Made by a program: the position numbers and the translations under genes
Notes under the pieces: model-generated
The model's input: the letters and a program-made list of their open reading frames with translations, nothing else
Databases searched by the model: none
What the model was told of the DNA's origin: nothing
NCBI GenBank assembly: GCA_023213395.1
Contig: CM041465.1
Span: forward strand, 22,506,001-22,570,000
Reading direction: 5' to 3'
DNA: 64,000 nucleotides
Origin: Cycas panzhihuaensis
Taxonomy: Eukaryota > Cycadophyta
Shown here: in pieces, positions 23,820 to 35,947 of the stretch
How positions within the stretch are numbered: position 1 is the first letter of the stretch
Layout: the number at the start of each line of letters is the position of its first letter

Positions 23820-24540
23820 GCTTTGGTTTCTAATGATGGTGAGCCTACATGTTATTAAGAAGCAGTAGATGATATCCATAATGAGAAGTAGAAGAGGGAT
23901 ATGCAGGAAGAGATAGATGCTTTGAAGAAAAATAATTCATGGGACTTGGTAGAACTTCCACATGGCAGGAAGATTGTTGGTTGCAGGTGGGTTTTTAAGA
24001 TAAAAATAGATGTTAATGGAAAGGTTGACAAATACAGGGCCAAGTTGGTGGCTAAAGGCTTTGCACAAAAAGTAGGTATTGACTTTCATGAGATCTTTTC
24101 ACTAGTTGACAAACTTGTTTCAATTCGAGTGATGTTAGCATTAGTAGCTTCTCTTAATTTAGGGTTGGAGTAGTTAGATGTAAAAATAACTTTTGTACAT
24201 GGAGACCTAGATGGGGAGATCTATATGGATTAGCTAGAAGGGCTTGTATAGGATGGCAGAAAAAGATTTATTTCCAAGCTCAGGAAATCATTGTATGGCT
24301 TGAAGCAATCATCGAGGCAATGGTACAAGAAGTTTTATGCCTTCATGGAGAGCCAAAATTTTAAAAGAAGTGAGTATGATTATTGCTTTTACTTTAAATT
24401 CATGGACAATGGCTTATTCATTATCTTAGCATTGTATGTTGATGACATGTTGGTTGCAAGCAAGAGCATGGAAAAAATCAATAAGTTAAAGGCTCAATTG
24501 GCTAGGACTTTTGATATGAAGGATCTAGGAGTTGTAAAAT
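23820..24540 (+). pseudogene. pol: Reverse transcriptase of element b
   Basis: 23901-24173 holds NNSWDLVELPHGRKIVGCRWV and KYRAKLVAKGFAQKVGIDF. Motif A region QLDVKIT follows after a stop. 24291-24542 begins MYGLKQSSRQWYKKF and holds the intact catalytic LYVDDMLVASKS. Stops at 24170 and in the GFVQ region. Confidence 0.85.
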
Positions 24541-25268
24541 AAATATTAGGTATGGAGATACATAGAGACAGAAAAAATGGTAAGCTATGGTTATCACAGT
24601 AGAAATATGTGGAGAAGGTGCTAACCAGGTTTGGTATGAAAAATGTGAAACCAATGAGTATCCTATTGGCTTCCCATTTCAAGCTTTCTTCGAGTATGAG
24701 TCCTAGTAATGAAGAAGAAAAGGATTATATATCTCGTGTGCCTTATGCTAGTGTAGTAGGAAGTTTGATGTATGCCATGGTATGTACAAGACTTGACATT
24801 TCATATGCAGTCGGTGTAGTTAGTAGGTTTATGGAAAATCCAAGAAAGGAACATTGGGCAGTAGTGAAATGGATGCTTCGGTATTTGAGAGGCACAAGTG
24901 ACTATTACATCACCTTTGGAGGTACAAGCAATCAAGTTTATGATATGTTGATTTAGACTTTGTAAGAGATTTAGATAAAAGAAGGTCTACTTCAGGTTGT
25001 GTATTCACTCTTGCAAATGGTCCAGTTAGTTGAATGTCAAAATTGTAGAGCACAATTACATTATCAACTATATAAGATGAATATATTGCTACAGCACATG
25101 CTTGTAAAGAAGCAATCTAGTTATAGGGTCTATTGGTTGAGCTTGGAAGGAAACAGAAAAAGGTAAAGGTATTTTATAATAGTCAAAGTGCTATTTACTT
25201 AGCCAAGAATCTAGCTTATCATAGTAAGACAAAGCATATTACTCTTAAGTACCATTTTATTAGACAGG
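24541..25268 (+). pseudogene. pol: RNase H of element b, first part (continues at 41837-41958)
   Basis: 24609-24956 holds MEKVLTRFGMKNVKP and MVCTRLDISYAVGVV, then decays. The last host bases before g are TATTAGACAGG. The domain resumes after g as VVEVGGVELEKVNT and ends in LLEKFKWYLTSIGL with TAG at 41956-41958. Confidence 0.82.
25264..25268. repeat. Left TSD of gypsy g
   Basis: ACAGG; right copy ATAGG at 41832-41836. The left copy matches the consensus of intact Tork copies, so the right one mutated by C to T. Confidence 0.8.
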
Positions 25269-27850
25269 TGAAACACGTCTGCAGGGTGGTCTCCTATGTT
25301 TAGTAAGATGTGGCTAACTAAGATGTAGTTAAGCTATGAGTAGGATCAATTGGCAAGAAAAACACCACGCAGGGCATCTATGCGCCAGAGCACAGATTCA
25401 AGACCTACAGATGGCACCTAATTGCTTTAGGGTGATCTTTAGAGAGGGATGTAAGGTGAGGTCTTGGGTCATCCCAAAAGGAGAGGCCCTCCTACCCCTT
25501 GGATGGCCGGGAAGAGGAAGAGGGGTCTTAAAGAGTTGCACCTTCTCAAGAGAGGGAGAAGGCAACGTGTAGGTGAATGTGCATAGTATGATATCCTACG
25601 TGTGGGCTAGTTGGGGAAGTGAGGAATAGGTAACTCACATCCAAAGAAAGCTACCTACACATGATAAAAATAATGACAAATAAAAAAACACACAAATACA
25701 AGGATGAGTTCCTTTTCTCTTTTTCATTTCCTATATGTTTTGGCATGCAAACATATGCATAAAAGAAAAGCGCTGTAGGAAAGGATAAAAAGGAAAAGAA
25801 AAATACCTGGACACATAGTGCGGTTAGAGTGTTGCATCCTTCGATTCTTTGTGTGCTCTCCCACTCAAACTTATCACGTAGATGAGAGACTAGCCAGCGA
25901 CAGTTGCCGCGAGCGGTCAAGGGGCTAGCTTACCTTCCCCAAATGTGCAAAAGAAACAAAGCAAGGCAAGGACAGCAAAAAGGAAACAAGGAAATACAAC
26001 TAACAAGAGGCTAACTTGTTAACAAACTCACCTCGTGCGTGTTTCCGTTATCACAAAGCCTGCCAATCACAACACGAAAGTTTCTCCCTCTCGGGAGAGG
26101 GGATACCAAATATATCTACTATATGTATATGTAAATGCAAAGAAGCTAATATCAGATTAAGTCAAAGACATATTGCACATTACTCCAAAACTCTAAATAG
26201 GACTCAAGCAAGTATCAACACCAAATGATATCCTCTACATAGCCTCGAGGGAAGAAAAATAAAGTATAATGATTAAATGGGACAGTGAGTAAGAGAGGAG
26301 ATAGACCAGTAGAATGATATACAAGCACACCCAAGGGATGAAGTGCTATGAGTAGCAAATCATCTAGTTGGGATGGGCTAAGGGTCATAAACCAATCGGG
26401 AAGGGTTTTGGGGTTTATGTGGTGCCCAAAACTAGCAAATGCAGGTCTGAAACCAGCATGGCAAGGGGTTGCGAACACTGTTTCAGATCTAGAAACAAGC
26501 TCTCAAATCCCTAGCCCAACTCTAAGGGAGGCAGTAGGTGAAAGAGGAAGGAAAGGAAGGGTTTGGACCCTTGGGGAGAAGGTTAATAAAGGGGAATGAC
26601 CCCGCCTTTCTCCCTTCACCTTTCTTTGTGTAACCCTCTTGCACAGCCACCTTAAAGTGGACTCACAGGAAATGAGAGGGAGCACTGTAAGATAGGGGCA
26701 ATAAATAAGTTCCTAAAGAGTGCAAAGCCAAGAACAACAAAATAGCTAAGAACTATTCATAGAAAGTAAGGGAAAAACATGAATCCTAGAGAAAACATTG
26801 AGAGGTACCTTACAACAGGAAGTAGAAGCTTATTCCTGCTAGAAAATAGGAGAAGAAGCCTATGTTTGACAGGCTTTTGAGGTTGGCCTGAAGGAGAGGC
26901 AACCGTGGGAGCACAACTATGATTTTGGAACCTTGGAGCTTTGCTTTGGAGAGTTCATGTGAGTACTCGCTTCTCCACTATGTAAACCTGCAAAGAGAGG
27001 GCCTAAGCTGTTGGAGCAGGACCTGAGATGCAGTAAATATCCCTATGGAAAGAGTAGCAGAGCCAAAGAGCATATCCTCTGGCAGTCCTGGAGAGAGAGC
27101 TGTAGTAGTGCAATGAAAAAAATAGATGAAGAAGACAAAATGATTCACTTTTTGGGTTTTATATTCCCCCTAACCCTAAGTGAGCATTTAGGGTTGCGGG
27201 GAGATGAATAGGAGTAGACACCATATAATAGTTCCATGAAAAGAGTGGGAACTGCCATGATTATTTTTTAAAAATAATTTCAAACAGTCGCACCACGGTA
27301 AACTTTGTGGTACTACAGTAAATATCGTGGTGCTGCTAAGTTTACAGCGGTGCAAGCTTGTAGGCCAAAATTAGGACAGAAATGGGGCCTAAAGCCAAAC
27401 AGTGGATGTGTTGAGGCTCGGCAGGCTGGGAATTATTACCTAGATGGTCGACAGGTGGCCAGAAGAGAGGGACAAGTCTCAATGGTGGTCCTATCATACT
27501 TAGAAAGAAGATCAAAGTAGAGGCAGGATGCTATCATAGGCGAGATACGACCAACTAAGGTGCTCGAGGGGCCATGGAGATGGTGTGGGTGGATGAGTGC
27601 TATATGGGATGCACGACTCATTGAGGAGTGCCCCCACGGTGGGTTGTCATAGGCTGAGTGGTGTGCCGCAGGCACAAGAAGTGTGATCAAGTAAGAAAGT
27701 AATGCAGTCATGCAAATGATAGGCAAGCATGCGTGAGGCAATACATTAAGTAAACTTGACCAAGAAAAAGTAAGGATAGGAGTAAGAAACTTATACCTGA
27801 GCTTACCTGAGTTGACACGTCCCAAATCCATTCCCGATAACTAGGAAACA
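25269..27850 (-). repeat. 3' LTR of gypsy g
   Basis: 2582 bp, TGAAACACG to AGGAAACA in plus orientation. It lacks about 48 bases present in the partner near 40160-40210. Over the first 390 bases about 31 differences from the partner are visible, nearly all transitions. No gene; the 131-residue ORF here is not conserved in the solo LTR. Confidence 0.92.
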
Positions 27851-27863
27851 CTGCCCCCTTGGC
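27851..27863 (-). promoter_or_regulatory. Polypurine tract of gypsy g
   Basis: On minus: GCCAAGGGGGCAG, directly before TGTTTCC of the 3' LTR. The h remnant has the same tract with one A-for-C type change (5677-5689). Confidence 0.8.
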
Positions 27864-28169
27864 AACAGAGCCTCACCGCTCAGAAGCGTGGTGTGATGGC
27901 GAATGCTGGTAACCAAAAACTGTTAATAACACATGCATATATATATAAATAAATCATGAACAACATATGGACCAAGGGTATCAGTGAATGTCATGGCAGA
28001 ATGTATAGACAAGGGAGACAGAGACAAGGATAACATAGGGGTTACCTATGTGTCGTCTAAAAGTCAATTTGTAAGTGAAGAAAGTGAAAGAGATGGATGC
28101 CCCCGTTGCTAAAGTGCAATGAGTGATATGAGGGTACCCAATAGACTAAACAAGCAGACTAGAAGAAAG

Positions 28170-28640
28170 GCGACCAGAGACTTGAGCAACGAGCTGGCCA
28201 AGCAAGTCTCTCAAAGGCGGTTGCTAAGAAGAGGGAGGCGACGCTCAAGGATGAGGAAAACGAGGCCGTCTGCCTCAGCATTGAGGTCTCAGGGGATGTG
28301 CCGAATGTCAATAGACGAGAAGTGGGCCAGAAGAGATCTGGTGGTCGAAGCGAGGGTTCTTAGGTGAGGGCATCACACCTGGTAAACCTGGGTGAGATGA
28401 GACACCACAATCTGAGAGTCACAAAGCAAAATGATAGGTCCATGATGGAAATGAAGAGCATCAGTAAGGGCTTTAATAATAGCTGTATACTCAACTTTAT
28501 TATTGGTTGCCTTGGGAAAGAAGATCCTAGAGTGCAAGAAATCGTGTCCGGAGGGGCTGCGAAGGATCCAAGTGGCAATAGAAGGTCTAGGGTTACCGCG
28601 GCTTTTGCTGTCAGTAAAAATGTAGAGGGACATGGGTGAA
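28170..28640 (-). pseudogene. Archaeal-type RNase H (second RNase H) of gypsy g
   Basis: Minus-strand order: YIFTDSKS (first Asp), NNKVEYTAIIKAL (Glu), HGPIILLCDSQIVV (Asp), then past stops DLNAEADGLVFLILE. The open stretch 28768-28373 includes a hydrophobic lead-in (SFAPLLFIITRTL), as in f. The domain lies between the antisense PMD and the 3' LTR, far from the gypsy RNase H at 33700-34247. Closely matches f 20390-20815. Confidence 0.8.
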
Positions 28641-29839
28641 CACAAAGTCCTGGTGATAATAAACAATAATGGAGCAAAAGAGAGGCTCGAACGGTGAGTA
28701 ATAAGTGGCCGTGAAGGGTAGGAGGACCTCGTAATGAGGCTACCCAAGGACGAAAGCAAGCAGTCCAACTACTACCTGAGAGTGGGTAGAAAAAGGGCAC
28801 CCTGGGGTAGTAAAGGTTGCTTTGGGAAGAAAAACATGCTCCTAGACAGGAGGAACATTCTCTCTGGAGACCCTAGGAGTAGAAAAGAGCTACGAAAATG
28901 AGTCCAGGATGGCAAAACGAGCCAAACGAGTATACACTCAAGCATGCACAGGAGTGGCACGTAAAACGAGATGGAAGGGCCCTATGAAAAAGTGTAATGA
29001 TGAAGTGCCATAAATGCACTCGCGAGAAAGAGTGAACAGGATGCTACAGGAGCACAATGGGAGGTAGGGCCAGAAGACAAAGGTGGTTAAGGAAACGGGA
29101 CAGTCTAAATGGCTATCACGAGAGCAAAAACGGAGACAGTGCCCATCAGGGCCTCCGCCTATATAAGGAAATTTGATAGAAAACAGATTCATTTTCACCA
29201 ATTCTCGAGAGAAACTAAAGCTATTCCCTTACGCAACAGAGTGCCACTTGACTTTGGAGGTATGCAGAGGGAGATCAGACTGTTAGATCGAAGCACAGAG
29301 ATAATCACTGAGACCATCAGAGCAAGATGGCGACAACCAGGCTGGATCCAATGAGTGGATCCCATGAAACCTATCCCATTTCGAAGTTTTTATTTTAGCA
29401 CTTTTTGTTGTTTTTTATGTAGTTTTTATGCCCCATATGAGTAAATAGTGGCCTCTCAGAGTCTAAATTAGACCTAGAAAGAGGGGGAACCTAGCCATTA
29501 GGGAGCCTTAGTCCCGATGGGCCCTACAGGGGTCCACCTAGAAGATTTTTTTTTTAATTTTTTGGGGCAGAAACCCCCCTCTTTTGGGGGGGTGCCATTC
29601 GTACCACCGCAAAGATCGCGGTGCTACAATCTTTGCTGTGAGGCCCCAATTGCCCTAGGACCCAAGCTAAACTTTGCGGTACTACAAAGTTTAGCATGGT
29701 ATAAAGGTACATCTGTAGAAAAAAGAAGATAGGGGGCCGTGAGGCCCCAAATCATGATCAAACAGGGTTGACAGATAGCCAGAAGGATAGAGGATTGACA
29801 TAGGCTTGGCTTTGACTGGTTTTATGGTGTTGATAGGCT
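28641..29839. other. Gypsy g spacer between archaeal-type RNase H and PMD
   Basis: No gene supported. It holds a perfect hairpin at 29666-29695 (GCTAAACTTTG, eight-base loop, CAAAGTTTAGC) and, just before it, accGCaaagatcGCggt. Related hairpin-forming words occur in the g LTR (27298-27345) and in the solo LTR near 55355-55375. Confidence 0.6.
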
Positions 29840-31760
29840 ATTATCGTGGTGGATAACCACGAGAACATAGGGATGATAATGCTCAGGTACATCGAGATGA
29901 TGTCTAGGGAGGACAAGGGGGTCCTGTGGAGGTGTGGCTTGTTTAAGGCCCTAAAGACACCTCAGTATATGTCAGACCAGAGATTATTAGTGGATATCGT
30001 ATCACATTAGGACTGGAGGAGGCACATTTTCCACCTACCCTAAGTGGGAGATATGACAGTGACACCAAGGGATATCAAAGTGATACTAGGGTACCGTGGT
30101 GGGGAGGCGGTTATCTTGAGCACTGCCTAGCAATGAGACAGCACATAGGAAGGTAGTAGTGTTCTTCACAGGGATGGATAGATGGAAGAGGAGAGGAGTT
30201 CCTCTCCAGACTATGGTTATATTCAGGATTCCTCGAGTGAGGAAGCTCATCACATTGTGCATTCTATTTTGGGTTTCTTAGAAATAGAACTATAGGGACA
30301 TCCCTGGGGGATGGATGGATGCAGTACGCCACTGTGAGGCCAGTGAGAGGATGGATTGGGCTACCCTGATAGTGGTGAACCTCATCGCGCAGCTGGATGC
30401 TATCAGGACGATAGGTCGGGGAGGACTATCATATAGCACGTTGCTATAGTACTGGTTCTTCGATCATTTCAAAGCAGTGGCGCCAGTGGGGGGACTACAC
30501 CCCATTACAGAGTGGGCCCCGATGGTCCACAGGTGGTAGGCTAGGCTGAGGGGGATAGAGGACCAGGCCCATGTCCGATGCTCAATGGAGGCTACATCGT
30601 TGGACCTCCTCACTATGACAAATTTCATGGCAAATCTGTATAGGGCAGTGAGATGGGACGGTGACGATGAGATAGGTAGAGCAGGGGCACTCCCACATGA
30701 TGATGATGATGATGGAGATGGAGGAGATAGGGTCAGCCCATCATGACCTACAGGAGAGGTAGGTCCATCGGGGATAGTAGGAGGAGCAGCGAGGCCATCA
30801 GGGACTATAGGCAGAGAGGCTGGCCCATCAGGAGAGTAGGGGGCTAGTGACAAGGGCCCGCAGGCTATAGATCATGAGGAGATCTAGAGAGGCGACAACT
30901 GAGCCAGTCCTAGTGAGGAGAGAGGCCGAGGCAGAGGTGGTACGTGAGGAGGAGGTGCTATCACTTAACGGGGAGCCATGAGGAGAGGTTATTTCATGGG
31001 TAGAGGAGCCAGCAGCCATAGTAGGTGAGGCCTAACCATTTCCCATTGTTTGATAGCTAGATAGATAGTTTGATTTGGTTTTATTTTGGTATGCAACTGG
31101 ATATATACTGATATATGGTATGTTGGATTTGTAGGTACCACAGACATTCAACAGTTAATAGAGGCCATGTTAAGGGAGATGTTCCCTCAGGTGTACGTAG
31201 AGGGGCTAGCCACCCATCCAGGCAGAGGATACACCTAGATCGGCAGGTACCCACATGGCAGCATTCACCCTATTAGTGAGGGTAAGAGATATCTGAGCTA
31301 CAGAGTCCCAAGAGGACATAACATTCAGGGGATAGATGTAGCGGGAGCTAGATGAAGCCAGGGGCAAGCGGGATGCATTGCATAGTCGCGTACAGGTACT
31401 AGAGGCTCAAGGAGGAGCAGGTGGAGACACAGAGAGCAGGGTCTGGATGGCGGTTCTAGAGGAGCATCTCCGAGGGACAGAGGAGAGGTTTCAGAGTATG
31501 GAGAAGAGACTCTGGGGAGTAGAGGGAGAGAGGGATCATATCCAGGCTCGATACGATCAGCTGGTAGACCAGGTGGCATCAAGGTCGAGCAGGAGCAAGA
31601 CGTATACCCACACAACAGCGACGACCTTGAGATGGCCACGTGACGAGGGGACCAAGGCAGGGAGCTCACAAAGGCCTAGGAGGAGCCTTAGAGGGATGTG
31701 GTCCCCAGGAGAGGGATCACACAGAACAGGAGATGGTGCCCTAGGAGCAGGGCAGCAATA
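29840..31760 (+). pseudogene. Antisense plant mobile domain (PMD) reading frame of gypsy g
   Basis: Runs opposite to the element's pol. Translation gives GLFKALKTPQYMSDQRLLVD, a TAG, then DWRRHIFHLP, a TAA, VGDMTVTPRDIKVILGYRGG, and in another frame FFTGMDRWKRRGVPLQT, IPGGWMDAVRHCEAS and SYSTLLxYWFFDHF. This is the PMD pattern (Pfam PF10536). An acidic GAT-repeat stretch lies near 30700. 31378-31761 is open for 127 residues and looks coiled-coil (VLEAQGGAGGDTES, LRGTEERFQSMEKRLWGVEG). PMD proteins MAIN/MAIL1 act in plant nuclei in silencing; the role in an element is unknown. Stops show decay. Confidence 0.72.
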
Positions 31761-32379
31761 GAGTAGGACATATGTATTTGATTTTGGTAGGGGAAAGCAC
31801 GGGCCTCCAGGGGGTCATTATACCCCCCCTGCAAGGACACTGGCTTCCCATATGTATGATGTAACATATGATTTTAATGTATATATATAGACAGGGTAAT
31901 TGGTGCCCTATTTTGATATGAGATGATGTGTATATCATGTGTGGTAGATGACATGTATGTTTTGTTATGTATGTTATAGATGCTTTGTTATATGATGCAC
32001 GTATTTCCTTCCATGCATGGCTATATATCTAACAAGAGCATATGCATCCACCATGAGTAGAGGTGATAAGCACATGTGGGGTTAGAAATAGAGCGACATG
32101 CATGTCCATGGAGGAGCATAGCAGGATATGTGAAGGAAACACCAGGTAAGAGAGGGGGAGTAACGATACTCCAGAGCATCATCCTAACTGGGGGATGCCC
32201 AAATAGGAATGTAAAAGTCCCAAAAAGATATGGGAACATGAGTTTTGCAAGAGGAACTAGAAAGAAGGGGGAGAGGCCATCTTAAATTGTCATTCCACCC
32301 ATGACTAGGAGAAATGGGCACAACTCAAGATGGTAATTTAGGCTCATTTCGGAGCATGGCGAAGGAATCGCTGATAGGA
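31761..32379. other. Gypsy g spacer between PMD end and integrase
   Basis: No gene supported. The part next to integrase (32330-32379) aligns with f 11240-11280. TA-rich short repeats (tatgtatgtt, tatatat) near 31860-31990. Confidence 0.5.
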
Positions 32380-33560
32380 TCATGCATAAAATTTCTTAAG
32401 GAATTTTCTGTTGACCGCCTTCTCAAATTCCAGGCCCTCCAAGGTGGCGATTCTATAGGTGCCATTATTGAGGCTCTTGAGAACGATGAAAGGACCGACC
32501 CATTTAGGCCCAAATTTGGTCAGACGATCGTAGAGATATTCCAACTTAAAGACATAGTCCCCAGGGCATAAAGGACGAACACGAAGATGTTTGTCATGAG
32601 TCCTTTGTAGGTGGGCTTTTAAAGCGAGATTCGCTTGATAAGCCATTAAGCACCTCTCATCTAGGGCCTCAAGATCTAGGAGATGAGCCTGGCGGATAGA
32701 CTCCTCATCGATAAGACCTCTAAGGGAGACCTGTAGAGAGGGGATCTCCACTTCTAATAGGAGTACTACCTCAGTCCCATAGACTAAGGAAAATGGAGTC
32801 ATTCCAGTTACCATACGGATAGAAGTGCAATAGGCCCACAGGGTGAAAAGGAGTTGGAGGTTCCAATCTCTTTGAGATTGCACAATGGTTTTCTTTAGAA
32901 TATTAATAAGGGTTTTGTTGAATGATTCAACTTGTTCGTTTGCTTGGGAGTAATAAGGAGATGAGGTCTTATGTGAAATCTTGAATTTCTCGCAAGGCTC
33001 GTCCACCACCTTGTTACAAAAGGGGGTTCTATTATCTGTGATCAAGACGTCTGGAATCTCGAAATGGTAAATGATGTGCTAGTAGATGAAGGTGGCTATC
33101 ATCTTGCCAGGTGTAGTTGACAGGGGGATTGCCCCTCCCATTTGGTTAAATATTCCATAGCAGTCAAGATGTACTTATGCTGTGCTGAAGAAGGTGGTGA
33201 TATGGCACTAATGAGGTCTAAACCCCATTGAGAAAAAGGCCACATAGATAAGATAGGGTGTAGGGCCTCGGAAGGCACATGAGAGATGTTGGCATACTCT
33301 TGGCATCGCCAACATCTTAGGGCATAAGCATGGGCATCCTTGAAAAATGATAGCCAATAATAACCCATGAAGAGGATCCTTTGGGCCATGGATTGGCCTC
33401 CAAAGTGGCCCTCACAAATGCCATGATGGTATTCGCGGAGTATTTGGTCCGCTTCATCCGAAGTGACGCAGCGAAGTAGGATCCCATCGAAGGACCTCTT
33501 GTACAACACTTCATCTATGAGGAAATGTTGTCTAGCAGTGGTGCAGATGCACGATCTAAC
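32380..33560 (-). CDS. pol: Integrase of gypsy g (nearly complete, broken once)
   Basis: 33509-33099 has the HHCC zinc region (HHGICEGHFGG, LRCWRCQEYA) and GLDLISAI with the first Asp. After a break near 33100 the stretch 33045-32380 is open for 221 residues: MITDNRTPF (second Asp), ANEQVESFNKTL (Glu), then PFSLVYGTEVVLL and the C-terminal FGPKWVGPFIVL to KKFYA. All three catalytic acids are kept. It would join element cDNA to the genome. Confidence 0.85.
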
Positions 33561-33699
33561 TTTGTTGCTAGCTTCAGGGCGGTATTCTTATTGAATCAAA
33601 TACCGTACAATGTCGCCATACCACTCGCTACCAGTGAGCGGACAAGGAGAAGTGCCCTGGATGGTCAGAATAGACTCATCAAGGAGAAAGTCATCAACG

Positions 33700-34247
33700 G
33701 GAATACCACTTGTATTGGGAATGAGGGCATCCACTAACTATTTTGCCACTATCATTCCCTTTTTCAACTTCCTGTTAATGACTTGCAAGTCAAACTCTTG
33801 AAGCAGGATGGTCCAACGACCTGCCCTACCTGTCAAGTCCGAACGAGTAAGCAAATAATGCAAGGGATTAGATTGGATGATCACCTTAGTAGTATTACCA
33901 AGCAAGTAGTGCCTGAACTTCTTGGTCGCGTAGACCAAGGAGAGACATTCCTTCTCGGTGGGAGGATAATTAAGTTCAGCAACCACAAGGGTGTAGCTGA
34001 TAAAATAGATTGCTCTCTCAGTTCCTAAATCATCCTCCTATATGAGCATCACACCCAAGGATTCATTGGTTGCTGAGGTATACAAGATGAAGGGCCTATC
34101 GAAACGAGGAGGTGCCAACGTAGGAGCAGAAGCGAGAGCTTCCTTCAGTCCTATAAAGGCTTGTTGGGTCTCATTAGACCAAACAAACGAGGCTTCTTTC
34201 TTCAATAGGTTGGTAAGAGGTTTGGCATTTATGGCAAAGTCTACCAA
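33700..34247 (-). pseudogene. pol: Gypsy-type RNase H of element g
   Basis: 34247-34038: FAINAKPLTNLLKKEASFVW, FDRPFILYTSATNESLGVML, where the usual Asp of YTDAS is Ser. After a stop, 33986-33738: VAELNYPPTEKECLSLVYAT, RHYLLGNTTKVIIQSNPLHYL, where IQSN replaces the usual TDH/SDH. Two catalytic positions are thus changed. Confidence 0.82.
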
Positions 34248-34280
34248 AAAGTGCCTAAGGAAACTAAGCCTACCTAGAAA

Positions 34281-35150
34281 CTACTTAATCTGTCGTTGGG
34301 TTCTAGGAGACGGCATGTCAAGGATTTCCTTGACCTTACCTGGATTGATTTGGATTCCTTGTTTTGATACAAGGAAACCTAGGAGTTTGCCTGAAGTAAT
34401 AACAAACATATATTTAAGTGGGTTTAGACTAACATGATACTTACAGCATCGTGTGAAGATGGCCCGCAAGTCAGAGAGATGATGGGCTCTAGTATGTGAG
34501 AGACCCATCATGTCATTCATAAAGACCTCCAACATGTTATTGATGAGGTCATGGAAAATGAAATGCATGGCTCTCTGGTAAGTAGCACCTACATTTTTAA
34601 GGCCAAAGGGCATCACCTTGTAGGCAAAGGTACCCCATGGTGTAGTGAAGGCCACCTTATGGTGGTCTTCAAGAGATATCTAGATTTAGTTGTAGCCAGA
34701 AAAGCCGTCCATTAAGGATATGACTTCGAATCCAGCAGTTTGATCAATTATTAATCGATAAAGGGGAGAGGGAAGTTATCTTTGGGACATGCGTTGTTAA
34801 TGTCACAAAAATCAATGCATATCTGAATGGTCTCATTCTTCTTGGCAACAGGAACGATGTTCGATACCCACTTAGGGTAATCGATGGAGGAGATAAGTCC
34901 TGCATCCAAGAGTTTTTCAACCTCCTTCTTGACGATGGCTGAAAGTTTGGGATCGAGAGAATGCTGCTTCTGGCACATAGGGTGGGCTCTAGGAATAGTT
35001 GTGAGGTTGTGGGTGATGATGGAGGGGTCAATTCCCTTCATGTCAGAGTAGTCCCATGTGAAAACATCCCAGAATTCCTGGAATAGGAGGGAGTATTCCC
35101 TTACTTCATCAGGGGTACATTCCGCCCCTACTTTAATGACCTTACCTGGG
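34281..35150 (-). pseudogene. pol: Reverse transcriptase of gypsy g
   Basis: 35041-34751: MKGIDPSIITHNL, DAGLISSIDYPKWVSNIVPV, ACPKDNFPLPFID. Motif A near 34700 reads SLMDGFSGYN with its Asp. 34655-34281: PWGTFAYKVMPFGLKNVGAT, YQRAMHFIFHDL, and motif C FMNDM where YIDDM is usual, so the first Asp of the pair is Asn. Stops in and after motif A. Confidence 0.85.
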
Positions 35151-35164
35151 GCAAGGACTATGTC

Positions 35165-35425
35165 TTAGGTTGCCCCCATACATATGGCGTTCCCCTTCTT
35201 AAAATAGAGGGGGGCAAGATCAACAGGAGGAGATGGAATGGAGGATGGGATCAGGTCAGCTAACGTAGACCCAATCGCTAGGATCTTCTGGTGGCTAAGC
35301 TTATGGTGACCAAAAGGTAAGTTGGGCGTGGAGCCCACTAAGTGCTCTAGCAAGGCCTCATTGTCTTCGAAGTAGTCTACCCCATGGATGATTTGACTTT
35401 GAATGGACGAGGTACAGGATGGCAT
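35165..35425 (-). pseudogene. pol: Protease-RT linker of gypsy g
   Basis: An open stretch of 86 residues with VDYFEDNEALLEHLVGS and ILAIGSTLADLIPSSIPSP, in the position of the connector between protease and RT. No catalytic motif. The neighbouring 35426-35947 is the same region with stops. Confidence 0.55.
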
Positions 35426-35947
35426 GGCAATAATAGAACCAGGATGGCTTGTAAGCTACCCAACATCCTTAAGGGACTCTAAGGGAGAGTCGAGGAGAGA
35501 TCCCTCGTGAGAGGAAGGAGGGAAACTCTTGATGCCATCACTTGTGAGAGGTGATGGAAGGGGAGAGCCAGGGATTTGTTAGTCGACACACGCAATGGTA
35601 TGTGACACGAGACAGTGATCGGGCTCTATGATAGAAGGGATCCTAGGTTAAGACCTAAAACAAGAAGAATGCCCCCCACTAGTGTGAAGGAAGGAAACCG
35701 GGTGAGGAAGGTCCTCATCCTCACTATGGGACCCATCGTCACTAAACATGGCAAGGTATCCATAGCTTCCAATGCTAATGGGGGTAAAACGGGTTAAGCC
35801 AGAAGAAGAGGATGTGGGATCTTCTTCATGGCAAGAAGAATCGGGGATACCGATGGAGCAGGCTGAGGCGTGATTAGAAGGGCCTTTACTTCCCTTTGTA
35901 TGACCATGGCTTGCTTGAGCAGATGGTCTAGTTTATTTTGCGAGTGG

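Noticed and set aside
28360-28800. 146-residue minus-strand ORF (MPFFYPLSGSS...)
   Set aside because: Overlaps the archaeal-type RNase H in another frame; the RNase H frame carries the conserved acids.
30464-31019. Pro/Ser-rich minus-strand ORFs in the PMD region
   Set aside because: They mirror the plus-strand PMD frame and low-complexity GAT/GGA repeats; no domain motif.
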